The notes under the pieces are model-generated. The model had not been told where the DNA came from and did no database searches. It saw only the letters and a list, made by a program, of their open reading frames with translations. A program made the translations under genes and the position numbers. A DNA stretch of 34,441 nucleotides from Bacteroidaceae bacterium. Its GTDB lineage: Bacteria; Bacteroidota; Bacteroidia; Bacteroidales; Bacteroidaceae. Location: NCBI GenBank assembly GCA_024698925.1, contig JAILQO010000033.1, positions 1 to 34,441 on the forward strand, in the 5' to 3' direction. Below are positions 18,045 to 25,665 of the stretch, one piece after another. How positions within the stretch are numbered: the first letter of the stretch is position 1; each line of letters opens with the position of its first letter.

Positions 18045-18052
18045 CAAAGATA
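18045..18052 (-). promoter_or_regulatory. -7 box for the 1320-aa gene
   Basis: The minus strand reads TATCTTTG, a perfect TAnnTTTG. The predicted transcript start near 18038 gives a leader of about 118 nt. The first two bases of the box are also the last bases of the terminator stem of the upstream gene. Confidence 0.6.
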
Positions 18053-18078
18053 GGCGTCCCGCACATACGAGACGCCTA
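18051..18078 (-). terminator. Terminator hairpin of the DUF4954 gene, abutting the next promoter
   Basis: TAGGCGTC pairs with GACGCCTA around a 12-nt loop. On the minus strand the 3' arm is followed by TCTTTG, a weak T tract that is itself part of the next gene's -7 box. It lies 53 bp after the DUF4954 stop codon. Confidence 0.65.
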
Positions 18079-18130
18079 AATTCAAAGAAAATATTGATTT
18101 ATTAACGTTTTTTAAGAGAAAGGAGTGTCA

Positions 18131-20110
18131 TTACAACCCTTTAAGCATGGTTTTAATGCGCTCGCCCAGTTCTGTCTTGCGCTGAATGTGCGCTTGGACC
18201 TCTGTGACGAAAGGATTCGTCTCGAACTCACCACGAACCTGCTCAAAATCGGCCTCTACGGTACGCTGGCTGGCGCCATCTACGCCGAAGCCGGTGTGTG
18301 CTGAAAGGGAGAACTCTTTCTTGGCATCGGCATAGAGCATCTGATCCAAACGGACGACACTTTCCTGCCAACGATCTACGATGGAGATGAGATCATCTAT
18401 CGTGATACGGTCTGGATAAAGGCCGAAGTATTCCAACATCTTGTCGTAGGCCCACGTCCACTCGTATTTATAGTAGTTGGCATGGAGCTCGCGTAAAGCT
18501 TCGTCAAACTGCTGTGCAGAAGTGATCTTGCCTGCCTCTACATCGTCCAAAAGCGCATTGACCAGTTCCTTGGGTGCGATCAGTCCTGCTAAATCAACCC
18601 AAAGTCCGAGACCACGGGTATGAGAGGGCTTGAGGTTGTCCAGTACCTTCTCAGCAGAAGAGCAATCCGTACGCTCAAGGTGAGAGATGAGTGAATTACC
18701 AAGGAATTTCTCAATGGCTATCTTATAGAGTTCCTGTCCGCGATGGAGGGAACTGTTGCTAATCTTGGCACTTTGATAAGCATAGACGTCACTGGTACGT
18801 CCACTCAGCTGCTCTAATTCATCAAGGATATGGAGCCCACGGAACATCTTGTCGATGGTGTAGGGGGAGAGTAGGTTGAAGTTAATCTGGTCCAGACGTC
18901 CCTCGGGGTGACGCTTGTCGCGCTTGGGCCACTTCTGAGCATCACGCACGGTACCTACGGAACGGAGGTTGACAGCAGGAGCCAAATAGGTCTCGCCGTT
19001 TTTCTCAATGAGGTAGGAGAAGGGGAGGTCGCTGGTATTGGCATGACTGCTGTGGCGTCCCATCACGAGGGAGAAAGCACCGATGCGGGCAGGCCAGAGG
19101 ATATAGGAGTCGGAGGATGTCTTGGCACCACGTTCCATCGAGCCCTGATGGATGGGACCGAGTTTGTACATGTGGTTACTCTGGTTGCTGCCAGAACCGG
19201 CGTTCATGAAAGAGAAGAGGCCGGCAATGAGTAGCGTGGACTTATGGTGTGTCACTGTGAACGGGCCTGCAAAGATGGCGCAAGCCTCGCCATTCTCCTC
19301 CTGGCAGTTGCAGAAGAAGAGACTGTCAGAAGCAGAGTAGCTGTGACCGAGGACACAGGCCTGACCTACGTAGACACGTGTAAGGGTAGTACCGTCCTCT
19401 ACGGAAGAACCGTCCTGAACAATGAAATCATCGGCAATGACACCATAGCCAATGTGAACAGGAGCTTCCTGGCGGCTGTTGAGTGTGCCATTCTTGAGGC
19501 GACCGGCTCCTTCAACCTTCGCGTACGCGCCCACGTACATATTTTTAATATAACCGGTATCTACAATCGTCACATGCTCGGCAATGGTACCTCTTGTGCT
19601 GGTGCGCTCAGCAGTACGTTCTGCTGCGAACTGCTTGAGGCGGCTGATGAGCTTGGGACGGTGACGGTAGAAAGCCTCCAGATAGGCTTCGTGTGCTGTG
19701 AGGCGGTCATGGATGGTTACTTCGCGACCACCAGTCTCGTTCAGCACTGCTACTTCTACGCCGTTACCAAAGCTGGAAGCGCCATCGCAGAGAATGATAT
19801 CGACATTCTCAATGAAGCAGTCGTTGGCGATATCGTAGTTAGCGATATAGTTCTTGATGTTCTCAATGCAGCAGTCATCGCCGATTGTTACGTTGTGTAG
19901 TGTGGCATTGAAAATGCCCGTGTGCTTGTGAATACCGCCAGGCATGTCGAAACTCTTCTGGAAGGAACCGATACGGATGTCGCCAGAGAAACGGGTGTGA
20001 CGGATATACTTCAGGCTCTGTTCGTCAGCCACCTGAACATGCAACCAGCTCTCGGCCGTGCAACCTTGGCTCTCAAGTCTGGTGATTTCGGACTGTGTAA
20101 GTGCTCTCAT
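18131..20110 (-). CDS. DUF4954 family protein, left-handed beta-helix type
   Basis: A 659-aa cytoplasmic protein (no signal peptide) starting at ATG 20110. Residues ~35-420 are rich in short V/I-x-x-G/D/N repeats (IGDDCCIENI, IANDCFIENV, VTIVDTGYIKNMYVGAYAKVEGAG, VQDGSSVEDGTTLTRVYVG), the signature of left-handed parallel beta-helix proteins such as hexapeptide acyl- and nucleotidyltransferases. A helical segment (AYLEAFYRHRPKLISRLKQFAAERTAERTS) interrupts it, and a helical C-terminal domain of about 230 residues follows. The N-terminus, MRALTQSEITRLESQGCTAESW, and the length fit the Bacteroidota family DUF4954 as I recall it. A sugar-nucleotide or acyltransferase-like role is only a fold-based guess. 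It is expressed alone from its own promoter, divergent from the methyltransferase-like gene. Confidence 0.85.
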   Translation of the reverse strand: MRALTQSEITRLESQGCTAESWLHVQVADEQSLKYIRHTRFSGDIRIGSFQKSFDMPGGIHKHTGIFNATLHNVTIGDDCCIENIKNYIANYDIANDCFIENVDIILCDGASSFGNGVEVAVLNETGGREVTIHDRLTAHEAYLEAFYRHRPKLISRLKQFAAERTAERTSTRGTIAEHVTIVDTGYIKNMYVGAYAKVEGAGRLKNGTLNSRQEAPVHIGYGVIADDFIVQDGSSVEDGTTLTRVYVGQACVLGHSYSASDSLFFCNCQEENGEACAIFAGPFTVTHHKSTLLIAGLFSFMNAGSGSNQSNHMYKLGPIHQGSMERGAKTSSDSYILWPARIGAFSLVMGRHSSHANTSDLPFSYLIEKNGETYLAPAVNLRSVGTVRDAQKWPKRDKRHPEGRLDQINFNLLSPYTIDKMFRGLHILDELEQLSGRTSDVYAYQSAKISNSSLHRGQELYKIAIEKFLGNSLISHLERTDCSSAEKVLDNLKPSHTRGLGLWVDLAGLIAPKELVNALLDDVEAGKITSAQQFDEALRELHANYYKYEWTWAYDKMLEYFGLYPDRITIDDLISIVDRWQESVVRLDQMLYADAKKEFSLSAHTGFGVDGASQRTVEADFEQVRGEFETNPFVTEVQAHIQRKTELGERIKTMLKGL

Positions 20111-20168
20111 AATGACACTATGACAATTAATATGTTATAATTTTTGCTTTTTTCTCGATTTGACGGCG

Positions 20169-20176
20169 CAAAAGTA
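20169..20176 (-). promoter_or_regulatory. -7 box for the DUF4954 gene
   Basis: The minus strand reads TACTTTTG, a perfect TAnnTTTG, about 60 bp upstream of the ATG at 20110. Confidence 0.6.
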
Positions 20177-20218
20177 CAGAAAATCTCATAAACTCATGGC
20201 AGATTGCTCAAAAAATCC

Positions 20219-20226
20219 TACATTTG
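20219..20226 (+). promoter_or_regulatory. -7 box for the methyltransferase-like/adenosyltransferase pair
   Basis: The plus strand reads TACATTTG, a perfect TAnnTTTG, 18 bp upstream of the ATG at 20245. An in-frame TTG at 20224 lies inside this box and is therefore unlikely to be the start codon. Confidence 0.6.
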
Positions 20227-20244
20227 TGCACAAAATTATCAAAA

Positions 20245-20820
20245 ATGCGCCTCATACGTCATCCTTGGATATGGTTTTGGCGCCTGCGCCATCGCAGGGG
20301 CTATGGGGTCCATTCTCCCTTCGCTTACAATTTCATCAGCGATGTCGTTTATGAGCGAACGGCCTTTTACTCCTATCGAAAGCTTAGCTGGTTGCATCCT
20401 TGGTGGGTGCGTTACATGGGATTGTATCCGCAAACGTGTCGCCGAATGCTTTTCCGTCTGGCAAACTATGTTCACCCGCGCTCCATTGCGCTCGTTGGAA
20501 ATCTCCCAACAGAACAGGCATACATGGCTGCGGCAGTGCCTTCAGCGAAGTGGTTAGACGAATCAGAGCTCAATCAGGGAATGGCGGATTTGATTATTGT
20601 GTCACGTGAAAAACAGGCAGAGGCTTTGGCGCTGCTTACCCATATCTCAGCTCAGGGCGCTCTGGTGATGGAGGGCATACATGCTGACAAAAAGGCGTTC
20701 GCCATGTGGAATCGACTCAAGAATGATGCGCGCACTGGCGTGACCTTTGACCTCTATACTTACGGCATCCTTTTCTTTAACCATCAGTTACATAAACAGC
20801 ATTACATTGTAAACTTCTAA
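20245..20820 (+). CDS. Methyltransferase-related protein with degenerate cofactor region
   Basis: A 191-aa protein. ATG 20245 is chosen because the upstream in-frame TTG lies in the promoter. The N-terminus, HRRGYGVHSPFAYNFI, and the C-terminal part, WNRLKNDARTGVTFDLYTYGILFFN...QHYIVNF, match the two ends of a Bacteroidota family of class I SAM-dependent methyltransferases (HRRGxGxHSPF proteins, recalled as ~240 aa). Here the middle is short. The place where the glycine-rich SAM loop (E-I-G-x-x-x-G) is expected reads IALVGNLPTEQAYMAAAVPSAKW, and the usual acidic FIDG motif appears as DLIIVS. It may have lost catalysis or bind something else. It lies 5 bp upstream of the cobalamin adenosyltransferase gene, so the two are almost certainly cotranscribed. 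Confidence 0.7.
   Translation: MRLIRHPWIWFWRLRHRRGYGVHSPFAYNFISDVVYERTAFYSYRKLSWLHPWWVRYMGLYPQTCRRMLFRLANYVHPRSIALVGNLPTEQAYMAAAVPSAKWLDESELNQGMADLIIVSREKQAEALALLTHISAQGALVMEGIHADKKAFAMWNRLKNDARTGVTFDLYTYGILFFNHQLHKQHYIVNF
20598..20613. promoter_or_regulatory. Candidate parS-like site
   Basis: TGTGTCACGTGAAAAA matches 14 of 16 positions of the general bacterial parS consensus TGTTTCACGTGAAACA, the binding site of ParB. It lies inside the methyltransferase-like gene, about 4.2 kb from parA. parS sites often cluster near par genes, but a single imperfect match may be chance. Confidence 0.3.
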
Positions 20821-20825
20821 CCAAT

Positions 20826-21398
20826 ATGTCACATCTTTATACACGAACAGGCGATGAAGGAATGACAAGCCTCGTAGGTGGCCAGCGTGTCTCCAAGACC
20901 CATCCTCGTCTGGAAGCCTATGGCACCACAGATGAACTCAACGCCCATATCGGTCTTCTCATTGCAGAACTCAAATCTATTCCAAATGCCGATGCTGCAG
21001 ATATCGAACGTCTCACGGATATACAGAATCTCCTTTTTTCCATCGGATCCATCTTGGCAACAGACACTACGCAGCGTGAAGTGCGAGCAGGACGCTATGT
21101 AGAAGCTGCAGATATAGAAGATTTGGAACATGCCATTGATGCAGCAGAAGAAGGATTGCCCGGCTGGCGAGGATTCATCTTGCCAGGAGGAACGCGAGCC
21201 GCTGCTCAGGCTCATGTCTGTCGTACGGTCTGCCGTCGTGCCGAACGCCTGATTCATGCTTTGGCATCTGATGCCGAGATAGATTCCCTGGTCTTGTCTT
21301 ATATGAATCGTTTAAGCGATTATTTCTTCGCATTGGCCAAGAAAATCAATCACTCAGCGGGCCAAGAAGAAATATTTTGGAAAAAAAGAGAAAAATAA
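20826..21398 (+). CDS. PduO-type ATP:cob(I)alamin adenosyltransferase
   Basis: A 190-aa enzyme that transfers the adenosyl group of ATP to cob(I)alamin to make adenosylcobalamin, used in corrinoid salvage and for B12-dependent mutases. The N-terminal YTRTGDEGMTSLVGG is the ATP-binding signature of the PduO/MMAB family. RLEAYGTTDELNAHIG supplies the conserved helix, and LPGGTRAAAQAHVCRTVCRRAER is the typical C-terminal motif containing the conserved arginines. Length is normal for the family. It is the second gene of a pair, 5 bp after the methyltransferase-like gene, and no other cobalamin genes are in the window. Confidence 0.93.
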   Translation: MSHLYTRTGDEGMTSLVGGQRVSKTHPRLEAYGTTDELNAHIGLLIAELKSIPNADAADIERLTDIQNLLFSIGSILATDTTQREVRAGRYVEAADIEDLEHAIDAAEEGLPGWRGFILPGGTRAAAQAHVCRTVCRRAERLIHALASDAEIDSLVLSYMNRLSDYFFALAKKINHSAGQEEIFWKKREK

Positions 21399-21433
21399 TA
21401 CGCAAAAATAATTCATATTTCATCAGAACTTTG

Positions 21434-21441
21434 TATCTTCG
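21434..21441 (+). promoter_or_regulatory. Possible -7 box for the DUF2795 gene
   Basis: TATCTTCG matches TAnnTTTG in seven of eight positions and lies about 80 bp upstream of the ATG. A 12-bp palindrome, GGAGCGCGCTCC, at 21454-21465 falls in the predicted leader. Confidence 0.4.
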
Positions 21442-21470
21442 CGGCCGATTTGCGGAGCGCGCTCCTGTAT

Positions 21471-21509
21471 GATCACTAATCATCAATCATCAATTGTCAA
21501 TCATCAATA
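21471..21509 (+). repeat. Short ATCATCAA-type repeats ahead of the DUF2795 start
   Basis: TCATCAA occurs three times, with the related CACTAAT and TTGTCAA, in a 39-bp A/T-rich stretch just before the start codon. Similar low-complexity leaders are common in Bacteroidales, where ribosome binding relies little on Shine-Dalgarno sites. It is probably slippage-derived. Confidence 0.5.
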
Positions 21510-21519
21510 ACAAACGCAT

Positions 21520-21741
21520 ATGTACTGGACACTGGAATTAGCTTCAAAACTCGAGGATGCTCCCTGGCCCGCAACCAAGGAGGAGCTGATTGACTACGCT
21601 GTACGCAGCGGCGCCCCTCTGGAGGTTATTGAGAACCTTCAAGAGATAGAAGACGAAGGCGACATCTATGAGAATATAGAAGATGTCTGGCCAGATTATC
21701 CCACAAAAGAAGACTTCCTTTTCAACGAGGATGAGTATTAA
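21520..21741 (+). CDS. DUF2795 family small protein
   Basis: A 73-aa acidic protein, MYWTLELASKLEDAPWPATKEE...PDYPTKEDFLFNEDEY. The pattern (W-P-A-T-K-x-E-L-I-D-Y-A near residue 20, GAPLEVIENLQEIEDEG in the middle, W-P-D-Y-P-T-K-E-D-F near the end) is the highly conserved Bacteroidales form of DUF2795, as I recall it. The first half suggests a small helical domain; the function is not known. It has a likely promoter of its own and ends inside a bidirectional terminator shared with the GH2 gene. Confidence 0.88.
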   Translation: MYWTLELASKLEDAPWPATKEELIDYAVRSGAPLEVIENLQEIEDEGDIYENIEDVWPDYPTKEDFLFNEDEY

Positions 21742-21777
21742 ACAAGAAGCGATGCGGATCCGCATCGCTTCTTGTTT
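21740..21777. terminator. Bidirectional terminator, perfect palindrome
   Basis: A perfect 38-bp inverted repeat (AAACAAGAAGCGATGCG, GATC centre, then the complement) overlaps the DUF2795 stop codon by two bases and touches the GH2 stop codon. The A/T flanks provide T tracts on both strands, which fits termination of two converging genes. Confidence 0.85.
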
Positions 21778-24227
21778 TACTTCACGCTAACAGTCAGGTT
21801 TTGCCCTTGCAGGAATGGCGAAGAAGCCCTGACGCTAAATAGCGATACTCCATCCTCAGGTTGGACATAGGCTACAAGCCGTCCGCCGTATGTGCGCAGG
21901 CGGTTGCGTTGCTGGCGACTGGTAATGGTGGCATCGGCTGTATTGCCGTGTTCCATGCCCAATAGGCGTGCTCCTCGTAGCATGAGTGTCACCTCATTGT
22001 CGGCTGTAGGTACTCGGTTCCCTTGTTCGTCCACAACCTCTACAAACACGTGAGCCACGGAGTCTGTTGTCACTTTCAGCGCGTATGGCTTTCCGGGTGT
22101 CGTAATCTCGTAGGACGCACCGTTGTCGGCTTCGCATCGAAGCGTGCCCGGCTCGTAATCGATGTTCCAATAGAGGATATCTGTGTCCATATCACGTCGT
22201 GGCTCGCCACCTATCGGCTTGCCGTTCAGCAGCAGACGGGCTGTCTTTGCGTTTGTATAGCATACTACACGGATGTTGTCTCCAGGCTCCCAGTCCCATC
22301 GGTCGTTGGCGTATGGGGTGGGGCGCTGGTTCATGCGATTGCCATTGCGTCCCATACGTCCAAACTGGCGATAAGAGCCTATGTAACAAACGGGTGTCGC
22401 GCTCCACAGCGCTGCGCGATACCAACCCAAAGGCTTGCGTTGTCCTGCCAGATCCAGCAGCCCCGCAGATGAACCGCGGGCAGGCCATTGCCCACTTTCG
22501 CCCAGATAGTCTATACCTGTCCAAAGGAACTGACCGAAGATGTGCCCGTTGTTGGTGACGGCCTTCCAAGCTGCCAGGTCATGTCGGTTTTCTGAACCGT
22601 AGATAATGCGCTTGGGGTACTTCTGATGGTCTTCGCTGTAGCGACTCTCGGTATAGTTATAGCCTACAACGTCAACGGCTGAAGGATAGGCTGTTGCGTT
22701 GGACATCACCACACCGGCCAACGCACCTGTAGTGGGGCGTGAAGGGTCAATATCTTTGACCACCTTTGCCAACTGCTGAGCGATGATGCCGATACGTTCC
22801 GCATTGGGTTGTTCGGGTTTGTAGCCGCCATACATGGGCTGTGTGAACGAGCCGTCGCCGTTCAATACAGGGTGTGAGTAGGGGTCGTTGGGATAATCCA
22901 CCTCATTGCCTATGCTCCATAGGAAAATGCTGGGGTGGCAGCGGTCTCGACGCACCATGTCGGCCACGTCGCGCTCTATCCATTCTTTAAAATAGGTATA
23001 TGTGCCTTGGAACTCAGGAGCGCCGGCGTTCCAGCCCTTCATCCATTTACGTTTCGGAAATTCCCATTCGTCCGATGCCTCGTCCATCACCAATAATCCG
23101 ATTTCATCGCATAAGTCATAGACTTCTGGTGCATGTGGGTTGTGGCTCATTCGGATGGCGTTTACGCCGATGGCCTTGAGTTCCGTGAGTCGGCGGCGCC
23201 AGACGTCCTTCGGTACGGCCGTTCCCAATACACCGGCATCATCGTGTACACAAACGCCCTTCACCTTCATCCATTCGCCGTTCAGCGCAAAGCCTTTGTC
23301 TGGCGAGAAGTCGAGAGTACGGAGACCTACTTGCACGATGGAGATATCATCGAGAGATGTACCGTCACGCATCGGGTTGTCAAGGACGGTCTTCAACGTG
23401 TATAGGTAGGGACGTTCCAGTGTCCATCGCTGTGGGTTCTTTACTGTCAACTTCACGGTCTTTTTCTCTTGATTGCCGATGGTGGTCTTTGTCGCGGCTA
23501 CCACGCGGCCTTCGTGGTCAAGGAGCTGCAGGGTGGCGCTCAGACATTTCGTTGTTTTCACGCTGCCGTCATCCGTTGTCTCGACATCCACTTCCAGTTC
23601 AGCCCTCTTGGTGTTGATAGACTTCAGCCGATAGGCAGTTCCCCATAGCGCCAGATGTACTTGGGGTGCTGTCACCAGCCATACATTGCGATTGATGCCA
23701 GAGCCTGTGTACCAGCGTGAATCGAATTCCTGACCATGATCTACGCGAACAGCCACCACGTTGTCTCCTTTCTCCAAATACGGTGTCAGGTCATACAGGA
23801 ACGAGGCAAAGCCGCTGGGCCGTTTGCCTAATAGCTGTCCGTTTAGATACACCTCTGAGTAGTTATATACACCTTCGAAATAGATGTAGTATCGCTTTCC
23901 TTCTTCTTTCTTCCATCGTTCATCATCTATTGTCAGATGCCGTCTGTACCATGCAACGCCGCCAGGCAGATAGCCTTGGCACGAGCCTTTGTCGGGTGAC
24001 ATGGGCAACTCCACACCCCAATCGTGAGGCAGATCCACCTTGCGCCATCGTGAATCATCAAAATCCTTTTCCTTCATCGTGGGCTGTTCGATGATGTTCC
24101 AGCCAGCGTCAATACGAAGGAAACTCCAATCTTTGTTCAGTTTCTCGGCACGTCCGAAGGAAACCTGTGCCAGTGCCTGTCCTGCTATCATGAGCAGGAG
24201 ATAAAGAATAATCTGTAGCTTTTTCAT
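21777..24227 (-). CDS. Secreted GH2 beta-galactosidase-like glycoside hydrolase
   Basis: An 816-aa protein with a signal peptide (residues 1-20, ALA|Q), so it is exported to the periplasm or outer surface. Domains in order: GH2 sugar-binding jelly roll (~25-190; WRKVDLPHDWGVE, GVAWYRRHL, YFEGVYNYSEVYLNG), Ig-like domain (~195-300), TIM barrel (~305-600) and a C-terminal DUF4982-like plus Ig-like region. The general acid/base is E442 in SIGNEVDYPN and the nucleophile is E546 in IIYGSENRHD, both at the conserved GH2 places. The likely reaction is removal of terminal beta-galactose from plant or host glycans; other GH2 activities cannot be excluded. It lies 33 bp downstream of tadA with no promoter seen in the gap. 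No SusC/D genes are nearby, so this is not a typical PUL. Confidence 0.9.
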   Translation of the reverse strand: MKKLQIILYLLLMIAGQALAQVSFGRAEKLNKDWSFLRIDAGWNIIEQPTMKEKDFDDSRWRKVDLPHDWGVELPMSPDKGSCQGYLPGGVAWYRRHLTIDDERWKKEEGKRYYIYFEGVYNYSEVYLNGQLLGKRPSGFASFLYDLTPYLEKGDNVVAVRVDHGQEFDSRWYTGSGINRNVWLVTAPQVHLALWGTAYRLKSINTKRAELEVDVETTDDGSVKTTKCLSATLQLLDHEGRVVAATKTTIGNQEKKTVKLTVKNPQRWTLERPYLYTLKTVLDNPMRDGTSLDDISIVQVGLRTLDFSPDKGFALNGEWMKVKGVCVHDDAGVLGTAVPKDVWRRRLTELKAIGVNAIRMSHNPHAPEVYDLCDEIGLLVMDEASDEWEFPKRKWMKGWNAGAPEFQGTYTYFKEWIERDVADMVRRDRCHPSIFLWSIGNEVDYPNDPYSHPVLNGDGSFTQPMYGGYKPEQPNAERIGIIAQQLAKVVKDIDPSRPTTGALAGVVMSNATAYPSAVDVVGYNYTESRYSEDHQKYPKRIIYGSENRHDLAAWKAVTNNGHIFGQFLWTGIDYLGESGQWPARGSSAGLLDLAGQRKPLGWYRAALWSATPVCYIGSYRQFGRMGRNGNRMNQRPTPYANDRWDWEPGDNIRVVCYTNAKTARLLLNGKPIGGEPRRDMDTDILYWNIDYEPGTLRCEADNGASYEITTPGKPYALKVTTDSVAHVFVEVVDEQGNRVPTADNEVTLMLRGARLLGMEHGNTADATITSRQQRNRLRTYGGRLVAYVQPEDGVSLFSVRASSPFLQGQNLTVSVK

Positions 24228-24260
24228 GTCGGTAAATGTGTTTGTTTGTATGATTGATTG

Positions 24261-24695
24261 TTATCTTTTTTTCTGAAAGAAATCCTTCATGAGATTCGCA
24301 CATTCCTCCTCAAGGATACCGCTTTGTACTTGAGTCTTGGGATGTAAGGCGGTAGGGGCAAAACGTTTGTAACCGCGTTTCTCATCAGGCGCACCATAAA
24401 CGAGGCGACCCAGTTGTGCCCATGCAATGGCTCCGGCGCACATCACGCAAGGCTCTACGGTGACATACAATGTACAGTCTGTGAGGTATTTACCGCCTAA
24501 TGCGGCAGAGGCAGCGGTGATGGCTTGCATCTCGGCATGAGCCGTGACATCCGTGAGTCGTTCTGTGAGGTTGTGGGCACGGGCAATAATCTGGCCGCCA
24601 GCTACCACAACGGCACCAATAGGAATCTCGTCAAGGGCTGCGGCATGGCGTGCCTCCACGAGTGCTTGCTGCATGAAAAGAATGTCGGAATTCAT
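24261..24695 (-). CDS. tadA: tRNA-specific adenosine deaminase TadA
   Basis: A 144-aa cytoplasmic enzyme that converts adenosine 34 to inosine in the anticodon of tRNA-Arg(ACG). The zinc site is complete: HAE (H53, E55) and PCVMC (C83, C86). The DEIPIGAVVV start and VYGAPDEKRGYKRF segment are typical of TadA. ATG 24695 is chosen because the longer frame upstream reads through a promoter and gives an unrelated N-terminus. The -7 box ends only 4 bp before this ATG, so the mRNA is probably leaderless. It is likely cotranscribed with the downstream GH2 gene. Confidence 0.92.
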   Translation of the reverse strand: MNSDILFMQQALVEARHAAALDEIPIGAVVVAGGQIIARAHNLTERLTDVTAHAEMQAITAASAALGGKYLTDCTLYVTVEPCVMCAGAIAWAQLGRLVYGAPDEKRGYKRFAPTALHPKTQVQSGILEEECANLMKDFFQKKR

Positions 24696-24699
24696 GGCG

Positions 24700-24707
24700 C
24701 AAAGATA
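24700..24707 (-). promoter_or_regulatory. -7 box directly ahead of tadA
   Basis: The minus strand reads TATCTTTG, then CGCC, then the ATG. Transcription normally begins several bases after this element, so the start should fall on or next to the start codon. Confidence 0.6.
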
Positions 24708-24802
24708 GTGAGAGGAGGTGGATGGAGCAAGGATAGCGCAAGAAAAGTGGGGATAAAATGCTAAAAACATGAAAAAGGACGGTCTTTTTGCCCAAAAATG
24801 CG

Positions 24803-24810
24803 TATATTTG
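24803..24810 (+). promoter_or_regulatory. -7 box for the parA cluster
   Basis: The plus strand reads TATATTTG, a perfect TAnnTTTG, 31 bp upstream of the parA ATG. No other consensus box is visible up to the end of rel, so this may drive the whole five-gene cluster. Confidence 0.6.
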
Positions 24811-24841
24811 CCCGCTAATTATAGACATTCGAAAACGAACT

Positions 24842-25606
24842 ATGGGTAAAATTATCGCATTGGCGAATCAGAAAGGAGGTGTGGGCAAAACCACGACGTC
24901 CATGAATCTGGCTGCATCATTGGCCACGCTGGAGAAACGCGTGCTTTTGGTGGACGCTGATCCGCAGGCTAATGCCTCAAGCGGTCTGGGGGTGGACGTA
25001 AAGACGGTGGATTGCAGCATTTATGATTGCTTAGTGGGAGACATGGATGTTCGCGAAGCCATCTTCGAAACGGATATTCCTGGGCTGGACATCATACCGA
25101 GTCATATCGACCTGGTAGGTGCAGAGATCGAGATGCTGAACTTGCCGAAACGCGAAACCGTGATGTCACGCCTGTTGCGTCCGCTACTCCAAGACTACGA
25201 TTATATTCTCATCGATTGCTCACCGTCACTTGGTCTCATCACGGTAAACGCCCTAACGGCGGCTGACTCGGTTATCATTCCTGTACAATGTGAGTATTTC
25301 GCACTGGAGGGTATTTCTAAACTGTTGAATACCATCAAGATCATTAAGCAGAAACTGAATCCACGGTTGGAAATCGAGGGTTTCCTGCTGACGATGTTTG
25401 ATTCCCGCCTGCGCCTCTCGAACCAAGTGCGTGATGATGTCCAGCGCCACTTCCAGGAACTGGTGTTCAATACGGTCATCAACCGCAATGTGAAGTTGGC
25501 AGAGGCTCCCGGACATGGTATCCCAGCTATCCTCTATGACGCTGATAGCGCAGGAGCCCGTAACCACATGGAGTTGGCCAAAGAAATCCTTGCAAAAAAT
25601 AAATAA
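24842..25606 (+). CDS. parA: ParA/Soj chromosome partitioning ATPase
   Basis: A 254-aa Walker-type ATPase that, with ParB, moves replicated origins apart on the nucleoid. The deviant Walker A motif [11 protein letters not shown] lies near residue 10, the switch segment [12 protein letters not shown] near 38 and Walker [10 protein letters not shown] near 119. There is no N-terminal DNA-binding extension, so it is the chromosomal Soj type rather than the P1 plasmid type. ATG 24842 gives the standard [13 protein letters not shown] start; an upstream in-frame ATG at 24788 would place the promoter inside the gene. parB follows after 59 bp, and the gap contains a small palindrome. Confidence 0.95.
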   Translation: MGKIIALANQKGGVGKTTTSMNLAASLATLEKRVLLVDADPQANASSGLGVDVKTVDCSIYDCLVGDMDVREAIFETDIPGLDIIPSHIDLVGAEIEMLNLPKRETVMSRLLRPLLQDYDYILIDCSPSLGLITVNALTAADSVIIPVQCEYFALEGISKLLNTIKIIKQKLNPRLEIEGFLLTMFDSRLRLSNQVRDDVQRHFQELVFNTVINRNVKLAEAPGHGIPAILYDADSAGARNHMELAKEILAKNK

Positions 25607-25627
25607 TCATAAACGGAAGACTCATTC

Positions 25628-25655
25628 CGCCCCTCTCATGGTGGAGAGGAGAGTG
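25628..25655. repeat. REP-like palindrome between parA and parB
   Basis: CCTCTC (25632-25637) pairs with GAGAGG (25644-25649), flanked by CGCCC on the left and AGAGTGA on the right. The C-rich/G-rich arrangement recalls the larger element in alaS. It leaves the translation of both genes untouched. Confidence 0.5.
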
Positions 25656-25665
25656 ACAAACTAAT

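Noticed and set aside
21777..24227. GH2 gene as part of a polysaccharide utilisation locus
   Set aside because: No SusC/SusD pair, sensor or second glycan enzyme is adjacent; its neighbours are tadA and a DUF2795 gene.
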